Shown here: positions 1 through 7,600 of the stretch, one piece after another
How positions within the stretch are numbered: the first letter of the stretch is position 1
Layout of the letters: each line of letters begins with the position of its first letter
NCBI RefSeq assembly: GCF_900101025.1
Contig: NZ_FMUH01000001.1
Span: forward strand, 806,001 to 870,000
Direction of reading: 5' to 3'
Source: Klenkia marina
GTDB taxonomy: Bacteria > Actinomycetota > Actinomycetes > Mycobacteriales > Geodermatophilaceae
Length of the DNA: 64,000 bases
Position numbers and translations under genes: made by a program
Notes under the pieces: generated by a model
What the model was told of the DNA's origin: nothing
Database searches by the model: none
What the model saw: the letters and a program-made list of their open reading frames with translations, nothing else

Positions 1-29
1 GACACCCGTCGTGACCCGGCCGGGTGAGC

Positions 30-1136
30 TCAGCCGGCGAGCACCTCGGCCACGACCTCGCGCATGCGGTCGCGGAAAGCGGCCCGGGAGAACGACTCGG
101 CGTGCCGCCGGATCGCCGTGGCGTCGTAGCGGGCCGGGTCGAAGTCGCGCAGGGCGGCGGCCCAGGTGGCGACCTCGTCGCGGGCGTCGACCGGGGGCAC
201 CAGCTCACCGGTCACGCCCGGGACGACGGTGTCCTGGGTTCCGCCGGCGTCGACCGCCACGACCGGGGTGCCGCAGGCCTGGGCCTCGACCGGGACGATG
301 CCGAAGTCCTCGACACCGGGCATGAGCAGTGCGGTGCAGCTGCGGAACAGCCGACGCAGCTCGGCGTCGTCGACCCGTCCGACGAACCGGGTGTGCGGCC
401 CGGCGAGCGCCTCGAGCTCGCTGCGGGCCCGGCCCTCGCCGGCGACCACCAGCGGGACCCCGGCCGCCTCGGCGGCGCGCACGGCCAGGTCGGGTCGCTT
501 GTAGGCGACCAGCCGACCGGCCAGCAAGAAGAACTCCTCGCGCGGCACGTCGGGGTCGGGGGTGTAGCTCTCGGTGTCGACAGGCGGGTGCACGACCGTG
601 GCCGGCTGCTGCCACCAGTCGCGGATGCGGGCGACGACGGCGGTGGAGTTGCCCAGCAGGGTGTGCACGCGCGCGGCCGCCCGGACGTCGGCCGGGCGGT
701 ACAGGGCGGAGAACGCGGCCAGCCCCGCGCCGCCGACCCGCCCGCCGATCTCGCCGGCCCGCATCGCCGGGTCCCAGGCCCAGCGGGCCGGGGAGTGGAC
801 GTAGGAGACGACGGGGGCGTCGGTGGCGTGCACGACCTGGTTGGCGAAGGCGTGGTGGGAGGCGACCACGACGTCGGACGGCGGGACCGGCAACCGGCGC
901 ACCGCCGCGGGCAGCACCGGCAGCAGGTGCGCGTAGGTGCGCCCGCGCAGCAGCCGGCTGAGCGCGGTCGTGGTGACCCGGGGCTCGATGTCGGGCGGCA
1001 TGACCCCGGGCAAGCCGATCGGGGCCAGCACGGGGGCCGCCGGCCACTCCCGGGCCAGCTGCTCGACTACGGCCTCGGACCCGGCGAACTCGGTGAAGCG
1101 TTCGTGCACCAGGGTCACACGCGGCGGGGTCGTCAC
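30..1136 (-). CDS. GT4-like glycosyltransferase
   Basis: Predicted cytoplasmic GT-B glycosyltransferase of 368 residues. It would move a sugar from a nucleotide donor to an acceptor I cannot name. The N-terminal Rossmann half begins with a V-T-L-V-H strand. The C-terminal half has GRLVAYKR (about residues 207-214) and EDFGIVPVE (276-284), the E-x7-E donor-binding signature of family GT4, followed by CGTPVVA. The start is GTG at 1136; no longer coding extension is supported. It lies 22 bp downstream of the secreted beta-helix gene on the same strand, so the two are probably co-transcribed, which suggests a role in surface polysaccharide assembly. That role is inference from context; the enzyme class is secure. 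Confidence 0.87.
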   Translation of the reverse strand: MTTPPRVTLVHERFTEFAGSEAVVEQLAREWPAAPVLAPIGLPGVMPPDIEPRVTTTALSRLLRGRTYAHLLPVLPAAVRRLPVPPSDVVVASHHAFANQVVHATDAPVVSYVHSPARWAWDPAMRAGEIGGRVGGAGLAAFSALYRPADVRAAARVHTLLGNSTAVVARIRDWWQQPATVVHPPVDTESYTPDPDVPREEFFLLAGRLVAYKRPDLAVRAAEAAGVPLVVAGEGRARSELEALAGPHTRFVGRVDDAELRRLFRSCTALLMPGVEDFGIVPVEAQACGTPVVAVDAGGTQDTVVPGVTGELVPPVDARDEVATWAAALRDFDPARYDATAIRRHAESFSRAAFRDRMREVVAEVLAG

Positions 1137-1158
1137 CGCACGAGCCTGCCACGGCGGT

Positions 1159-2688
1159 CTAGCGGAAGTACCCGCCGGTCCGGACGAGACCCGCTCCGTT
1201 GCGCAGGACGGAGGTCACGGCGAAGGTCGTCGAGGACTGGTTGCTCACCAGGGCCGCGGGCCGTCCGTCGCCGGTGATGGCGATGCCGCTCAGCGTGGCG
1301 TTCCGGATCCCCGGGGAGGACGCCGAGTCCACGATCAACCCGAGCACCCGGCTGACCGAGGCGCGGTAGCCGCTGACGGTCAGCCCGGTCAGGGTGACGT
1401 CGGAGACCAGCTGGTCGGGCGTGCCGTTGTAGACCAGCACCGAGCCGTGGTCGATCGACGTGGCGGCGTTGGCGTTGACGATCGCCCCGCCGCTGACCCG
1501 GACCCGGGCGACGCCGGCGGTGCCCCAGCCACCCTCTGCGGCCAGGTAGACGCCGGCGCCGTAGGTGTTGCGCACGTCGATGCCGGTGAAGTCCACGTCG
1601 GTGCCGCCGACGACGGACAGCCCGCGCCCACCGGTCGAGCCGTCGACCGAGGGCGAGGTGACCACGATGCGGGCGCAGGGGACGCCGTCCTGACGGTAGG
1701 ACACGACGGCCACGCCGTCGTCGCCGACGTTGCGGACGACCGGCGACACGACCTGGCCGTCGTGCGAGCCCTGGGTGATGTGGATGCCGTCGGCGCGGGT
1801 GTTCATGACCGTCACCCGGTCCAGCACGAAGCCCGAGGTGCCGCCACCCACGTACACGCCGGCGGCGGCCGACCCGTCGACGACGACGTTCCGGACGACG
1901 GCACCGGTTGCGCCGTCCAGCCGGAGGCGCTGCTGCTCGTAGGCGTCCCACCGACGGGTGGTGGAGGCGACGGTGAGCGTGATCCCGCTGACGGTCACCC
2001 CCGGCGCGGAGACGGTCAGCGACGACGTCGCCTCCCTGGTCGCGCGGAGGGTGCCACCGCCGGTCAGGGTCATGCCGCCCCGGCGGACGGTGAGGACGCG
2101 GCTGTGCGCGAACGTCGCACCGGCCGGGAGCATGACGACGTCGCCGTCACCGGCCAGGTCGAATGCGGCCTGCAGCGCGAGCGAGTCGTCGGTGACGCCG
2201 TCGCCGACGGCTCCGGTGTCGTAGGGCGAGATGAGCCGGACGGCGCCCTGGGTCGGGGGGTCAGCGTCCACCGGGACGGCCGGCGGGGCGGGCAGGGCGG
2301 CGGGCGGCGCCGTCGGGTCAGCGGCAGAAGGGGCGGACCCGGGTGCCGTCGAGGGCTGCGTCGTGGCCGGCGTCGAGGGTCGGCCGGTGGTCGGACGAGC
2401 GGCGGTGGGCGTGCTGCCCTGGCTCGCCGACCCGGCCACCGGGGGCCGGGAGGGGTCGGCCACCGCACCGGCGGTCTCGCCGGGCGCAGACGACGTGCCG
2501 GGTGCCGAACCGGACGACGCGGCGGCGCCGGTACCGGGCGCGTCGTCGGCGGAGATCAGGACGGGGGCGGCCTCGTCGCCCGGGGACGAGGTGGCGATGG
2601 CGGCCACCGGCACGACCACGGCCGCCACGAGCGCAGCCGTCCCCGCGAGCAGGGCTCGACGCACCCGTGATGCCTTGTCCGTGCGCAT
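1159..2688 (-). CDS. Secreted right-handed beta-helix protein
   Basis: Predicted exported protein of 509 residues. I chose the ATG at 2688 because GAGGAGG lies 8 bases upstream; a longer frame to 2775 has no such site. The N-terminus is a signal peptide (RR-ALLAGTAALVAAVVVPVAA, ending near A-T-S). A Ser/Thr/Pro/Ala-rich linker follows to about residue 150. The rest contains repeated G-x-T-L-x-G and V-R-N-V-x-V-D-G strands typical of pectate-lyase-like beta-helix (parallel beta-helix, PbH1) proteins. It opens with a segment like the superfamily entry (LISPYDTGAVGDGVTDDS). Such folds bind or cut polysaccharides; no catalytic residues can be assigned. The gene ends in TAG. The glycosyltransferase gene follows directly, consistent with envelope polysaccharide work. 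Confidence 0.8.
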   Translation of the reverse strand: MRTDKASRVRRALLAGTAALVAAVVVPVAAIATSSPGDEAAPVLISADDAPGTGAAASSGSAPGTSSAPGETAGAVADPSRPPVAGSASQGSTPTAARPTTGRPSTPATTQPSTAPGSAPSAADPTAPPAALPAPPAVPVDADPPTQGAVRLISPYDTGAVGDGVTDDSLALQAAFDLAGDGDVVMLPAGATFAHSRVLTVRRGGMTLTGGGTLRATREATSSLTVSAPGVTVSGITLTVASTTRRWDAYEQQRLRLDGATGAVVRNVVVDGSAAAGVYVGGGTSGFVLDRVTVMNTRADGIHITQGSHDGQVVSPVVRNVGDDGVAVVSYRQDGVPCARIVVTSPSVDGSTGGRGLSVVGGTDVDFTGIDVRNTYGAGVYLAAEGGWGTAGVARVRVSGGAIVNANAATSIDHGSVLVYNGTPDQLVSDVTLTGLTVSGYRASVSRVLGLIVDSASSPGIRNATLSGIAITGDGRPAALVSNQSSTTFAVTSVLRNGAGLVRTGGYFR

Positions 2689-2926
2689 GGCGTTCCTCCT
2701 CTTGGCAGACCTGCACGAGGAGGATCGGCCCGGCGGTGCTGTTGCTTGAGTGACTCGCCGAACTTGTTCCGTCACTGTCGGGAATCAGCCCCTGGCCTCA
2801 TCCACCCGCCCGCACCGTCACCCTTTCGCGCGAAGGCGGGCCCGGCCTCCCAGGCAGGTTCGGACGGCGCCACCGTCACCCCAGCCCGGAGCGCGACGGA
2901 GGTGCACGAATCGACGACGACGCCGG

Positions 2927-3172
2927 TCAGGGGACCTGGGCGGCAGCCGGCATCTCGGCACGGCTCGACGGCGCACCCCGCATGCCGACGACGGCCGCCA
3001 CCACTCCCCCGGCGTTGCCGGCGAGCAGGCCAGCCCCGGCGGTGACCACGAGATCGGCACCCGTCGAGCCGAGCAGCAGGCCCGCGACGACGGACACCGC
3101 CAGCCCGGTCAGCAGCCCGATGACCAGCAGCCACCACCCGCGCAGCAGCACGTCCCGAACGTCTCTACCCAC
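2927..3172 (-). CDS. Small two-helix membrane protein
   Basis: Hypothetical 81-residue protein. Two hydrophobic stretches are clear: LLVIGLLTGLAVSVVAGLLL (about residues 15-34) and a second at about 40-62 rich in Ala/Val/Gly. They are separated by a short polar turn, and a basic N-terminus (G-R-D-V-R) precedes the first. The GTG at 3172 follows a purine-rich run (AGGGGTCGGG). It resembles small integral membrane proteins of actinobacteria, but I recognise no family. The 238 bp between it and the beta-helix gene show nothing I can name, and it may be an independent unit. The frame could be spurious, but the helix-turn-helix pattern and G/C-rich third positions favour a real gene. Confidence 0.5.
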   Translation of the reverse strand: MGRDVRDVLLRGWWLLVIGLLTGLAVSVVAGLLLGSTGADLVVTAGAGLLAGNAGGVVAAVVGMRGAPSSRAEMPAAAQVP

Positions 3173-3372
3173 CCCGACCCCTGCCTGCGTCCCGACGACC
3201 CGTACACGGATCAGCTTCGGAACCGTAGCGTCATGGACTGACTACGGAACGCTGCTACCGCGGAAGCGCCGCCGCGTCGCCCCACGCATCCCACCTGCAC
3301 CGGACCGTCGACGGGCAGCAGGGGCGTGACCCGTCCTGGCGAAGAGCAGCCTGCACGACGGGGTCGCCGTAG

Positions 3373-3725
3373 GTCGACGACGGCCGGGGGCGGGTTCATG
3401 CCGTGTGCCCCGCGTGGCCCATCTCCGACATCGCAGACCGGCTCCGGACGGACAGCTCTCAGCAGCGGTTCTCGGCCGTGGTGCGCGCTCACCTGGAGGA
3501 AGCAGGCTGGTTCCCCGGTCGCCGCATCCTGGATGCAGGAGGTGGACGCATTGATCGCCGCACGACCTGGCGTGGACGGCGTGGTGGTGCACGGTGGAGC
3601 GAGGTCGACCCTTCGTGAGTTCGGCGGACTGCGCATCGGCGCCGCCGCTGGGCGGGACGTCGAGTTCTTCCCTCACCCGGTGTCCGACGGTCGATGGAGG
3701 AGCGCCTCGGTCATCCGTGGCTGGG
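3373..3725 (+). pseudogene. Frameshifted SUKH-3 immunity gene remnant
   Basis: Two adjacent frames together reproduce part of the intact SUKH-3 gene immediately downstream. Frame one, from a stop at 3370, reads PAWPISDIADRL and then HLEEAGWFPGRR, matching NWPVDEIADRI and VLEDAGWFPGRV of the intact copy. Near 3530-3540 the similarity jumps to another frame, which gives ALIAARP, LREFGGLRIG and VEFFPHPVSDGRWRSAS, matching VEFGGLRLH and LEFFPHPTPDVRWREAA. The region aligning to the first about 80 and last about 60 residues of the intact protein is missing. It is a decayed paralogue, or one interrupted by a sequencing indel; the missing ends favour decay. Confidence 0.75.
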
Positions 3726-3799
3726 GCACCCCCGATCACCCAGATCCGGGCACGGCCGGTTCTCGAGTCCGTCGACGCCAGCCCACGTTCCACAGGGTT

Positions 3800-3828
3800 C
3801 TGGACCGGGGCCGGGAGTCGGGCAGGAT
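3800..3828 (+). promoter_or_regulatory. Possible promoter, leaderless start of SUKH-3 gene
   Basis: CTGGAC (3800-3805), 17 bases, then CAGGAT (3823-3828). The hexamer ends 6 bases before the ATG at 3835, so transcription would begin at or next to the start codon. Both hexamers are imperfect. Confidence 0.35.
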
Positions 3829-3834
3829 GCACGC

Positions 3835-4629
3835 ATGATCAGCGAGGACGAGGCCCGGGCGGAGCTCGCCCGTCGTGCGCTCCGCTTCCGAGCTGCGGCC
3901 GCAGGACGGGAGAAGGACCTCATCCGGTCCGAGGTCCTGGGAACGGCTGTACCGGATGAGCTCCTGGGTTCGCTCCCGGCGGTCCATGCCGGACTGCGAC
4001 AGGTGGCCGACGGATGGCTGCTCTGGATCACGAACCACCGGGGCGAGGAGTCCGTCCGCGGTCCCGGTAGGCGGATCCACCTGTTCGAGCACGCAAGGGT
4101 GGCCCAGGCGCACCGTTGGCCCAACTGGCCGGTCGATGAGATCGCTGACCGGATCGGTTCGGCTGCGCCCACCGATCGTTTCCCGCCCGTCGCGGTCGCG
4201 GTGCTCGAGGACGCCGGATGGTTCCCCGGCCGAGTGCTCCCCGAGGCCGAGATCACGGCGTGGGCTGCCGCTCGCGTCCCCGACGACGACGTCCGACTGC
4301 ACGACGCCGCTCGGAGAGCCCTGGTGGAGTTCGGCGGGCTCCGGTTGCACTCCGAGGGGGTCTGCGACCTCGAGTTCTTCCCGCACCCGACTCCTGACGT
4401 CCGTTGGCGAGAGGCAGCCAGTCTGGCCCACTGGGCCGGATCCGTCCTCTTCCCCGTCGCCGAGGACCGACGACAGCGGGTCGAGGGCTTGGTGGTGGTG
4501 CTCGAGGACGGGCCGGGCATCTCGGGAGTCGTGCTCGCCGGTGAGATCGACCAGTACGTCGTCGGCCGCACAGTGGACGAGATGATCATCAACTACGCAA
4601 CGGGGGCCCCACCGCAGCCGGTCGACTGA
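3835..4629 (+). CDS. SUKH-3 family immunity protein
   Basis: Predicted cytoplasmic immunity protein of 264 residues that should neutralise the toxin encoded convergently at 4593-12476. The SUKH-3 core is visible: W-P-V-D-E-I-A-D-R-I (about residue 102), AGWFPGR (about 128), VEFGGL (about 163), LEFFPHP (about 176) and a C-terminal strand block with GPGISGVVLAGEIDQYVVG. SUKH-family proteins bind toxin domains directly; SUKH-3 is commonly found next to deaminase or papain-fold toxins, which fits here. The ATG at 3835 was chosen over an upstream in-frame ATG at 3694 because similarity and composition begin there. Its last 37 bp overlap the 3' end of the toxin gene tail to tail. Its G+C is visibly lower than that of the neighbouring genes, suggesting transfer. 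Confidence 0.82.
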   Translation: MISEDEARAELARRALRFRAAAAGREKDLIRSEVLGTAVPDELLGSLPAVHAGLRQVADGWLLWITNHRGEESVRGPGRRIHLFEHARVAQAHRWPNWPVDEIADRIGSAAPTDRFPPVAVAVLEDAGWFPGRVLPEAEITAWAAARVPDDDVRLHDAARRALVEFGGLRLHSEGVCDLEFFPHPTPDVRWREAASLAHWAGSVLFPVAEDRRQRVEGLVVVLEDGPGISGVVLAGEIDQYVVGRTVDEMIINYATGAPPQPVD

Positions 4630-7600
4630 CCGGGGTCCAGACGCAAGGCGCTGCGGGCAAGCAGCACCTCGGCGGGCGGGAGCACCCGGACCTCTCCTGT
4701 CGCCTCCACTCCCCCACCGTTGGTGGGACTCACTGCCAGCTGGGCCATCACCCGACGGCCGAGGCGGTCGATCCGTTCTCCCAGGACGATCATGGTGGCC
4801 CACCGGTCGGGATCCGGGTGCAGGGCTTCGCGTGCCCGATCGATGAGCTGGGTCAGGGCCTCGGGGGTGCTCCACCAGAACGGATGGCCCGGGAGCTCGG
4901 CCAGCACGAGCACGTCTCGCTGGTCCCGGCTGGTCTCGACCCACCGGGCTGCCACCCACCTCCGCTCACCCCCCGGGGAGTCGACGGGGACGGTCGTCAT
5001 GGACGTCGATCCGGCGCCGTCCGCCCAGTTCTCGACCCTGGTCGAGCTCGGCCGGAGTTCGTCGTCCTCCTCGGGCCAGTCCCCCGTCGCGTTGGTGATG
5101 CGGGCCGCGAAGGATGCGTCGGTCGGTTGGGGGCTCGCCGTCGGCGTCCGGCCATCGGCGGGGTCCACGTCCTCGCGAGCCATCACGCGTTCCCAGTCGA
5201 ACTCCGCGTTCGCTGCGGCGTGCAGCAGACGGTGCGGGGTTGCCGGGTGAGACGCACGGAGAGCGGACTCGACCACCTCGTGCATCACCAAGGTCACGTC
5301 GCTGTCCCGCACCCCGCGGCCGCTCACCAGGCGCGAGAGGGCCGCGATGATCTCGGGGTCCAGGGCGAACCGAGCACGGCGGACGTGCTCGTCACCCAGC
5401 TCGCCGATCGAACCGGTGTGCCCCGATCCGAGGGCCCGCGCCACCGACGCCCAGTCGACGAGCAGGTGGTCGTCTGCCGCCAGGTGCCGCAACGCCTGGC
5501 GCACATCGGATGGCGTCGGTACGGGTATCCCGAGTTCGACGGCCTTGAGCGCCACCGATCGCGTGATGGCATCAACCGTCCGTCGCTCGTCCGCGAGCAT
5601 CCCTCCGTACAGGTCGGCGGGTGCCGACGTCCCTGGAGGACCGCGGGAGAACGCAGTCGGGGGCCACGCCTCGATCGGCCGCTCACGCCCGCCCGTCTCG
5701 ACGGGCGCATCCCGCTGGACGACCGAGCCAGGGTGAACCCTTCGCTCGACGGGAACCCAGTCGGCGACAGGCTGCTCGAGCGGGGCCACCCTCGACGGCA
5801 CGATCGCTGCGCCGAAGACCGAACCGGGCCCGACCAAGTGCTCACACGTGGAGCACGGCGGGAAGTCCTCGAAACGGAACCGCACGTCCTCAGCACGGCG
5901 GTGATCGACCACCAGCCGGCTGACCGAGATCGTCGACCGAGCCACGTGGGCCACGGCAGCGAGCCGCAGCGACTCCGCATCAGCCCACTGCGCCTGGTTG
6001 ACCGCGTCCGCCTCGAACTGCCACAGAGCATCCGAGAGCACCGCGACCTCGGCGCAGCGACCATGCCCGGGCCCGCGGTGCTCGGGATCGATCCGGTCGA
6101 GCGCAGCGGCCATCACCGGGTGCAGGTCCGGCTCACGTGCATGTTCTGCGGCGCCCGCTGTCCTCATCGAGGTGCTCACCGTGACCTCTCCGTCGGGCGA
6201 GACGAGGGCTGCAGCTGCGGGGGATACCTGCCGGGCGACGGCACGCACGTTGCCCACCGATCCTGCGGCCATCGCCACGACCGCATCGGCAAGCGCAGCA
6301 GACAGAGCACGCGCCGACAGAGAAGCGGCGACTGCTGGGTCACCCCCCTCGTCCAACTGCCCCGCATCCAGGTCGAAGGTCAGCAGCGGCGCCCCCGTTC
6401 GGCCGTTCCGGTGCAGGTAGTCGACGAGCAGGCTCACATCCCGCGAACGGCGTCCACCGGACTCGACGGCCGATGCAGCCCCGCCCGATCCTGGCCCGCC
6501 GCCGACCTGACCGCCGTCCAGGAACAGGTCCACCCAGACGTCTGAGCCCTGGGCGCGGGTGATGACGGAGTAGCCGCTGTAGGGAGTGGTGTACGGCGGC
6601 GGCCAGGCGTGGTGGTCGGCGGTCTGGCCGTCGATCCACTCGACGCCGTCCTCGGTGACGGCCGCGTTGAACCAGTGCCCGCCGTCCCAGTGACCCGTGG
6701 GGTCGGCCCAGCCGAGCAGCACGATCGCCACCGTGCCCTCGGGGAGCGAGGCCAGCGCCGCGCCGATGCGTGCATCGGCGTCGTCGGTGAAGTCGGTGGA
6801 GAACGTGGCGGACTCCAGCCCCCACCAGTGCCATCCGGGCTGGATCCCGGCCCAGCGCCACATCTCGTTGAGCTCACCCGGATCGGTTCCCCAGATGACG
6901 TGGTCATCGAGCACGCGCCCGCCGTTGTCGCCGAACGCGGCCCGCGCATCCCTTCCGTGCAGCAGGTCGGCCACCGCACGGGAGCAGTCGCCGCAGTTGT
7001 TGCTCCACGGCGTCCACCGGGCCACGGGGAAGCGGGCGTGGTGCGGGTTCACGAACGGCAGCCACCGCAGGGCGTTCTCGACGGCCTCGCTCACCGACGA
7101 GGGGGTCCACCCGGCCACCGCTCTCCTCATGGCCTCCCGTGTCCAGAACCCGGGATCGATGTGCCGTTGCGGTTCGACGTCGGTGCGCAGCACGCCGGGT
7201 TCGTCGTGCGCCGGTCGGGCCACCTCGAACTCCGTCACCCGCATGCCGACGAAGCCGTCGTCCGCGAGCACGCCCTGCACTCGGAACTGCCGGACGGCGC
7301 CCTGCTGGAGTGCTTTGGTCAGTGAGTCGACGGCCCCCTTGTAGGCCGGGTACGCAGCCAGCTCGTTGCGCAGCTGCCCGATGTCGGACGTCGTCCCCGC
7401 CTGTTGCAACCCGGGTCGACTGCCGGCCAGCGCGTCGTTCTCAGCCACGGAGACCGTGACCACGGCGAGGTCGCCGTGGTCGAGCTCGACCAGCACACGC
7501 CCGTTCGACTCGGCCAGTGGCTGCACCCCCTGGTCCACGAACTGGGCCACTGCCGGTGCGACGGCGTCCGTCATCCACTTCTCGGCCTGCCGTCGCAACT

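Noticed and set aside
24..1277. Plus-strand frame opposite the glycosyltransferase gene
   Set aside because: The minus strand has clear GT4 motifs; the plus frame is Gly/Val/Asp/Arg-rich without features.
3223..3247. CCGTAG / CTACGG inverted repeat as a terminator or operator
   Set aside because: Six-base arms with a 13-base gap are too weak to support in a G/C-rich region with no clear gene context.
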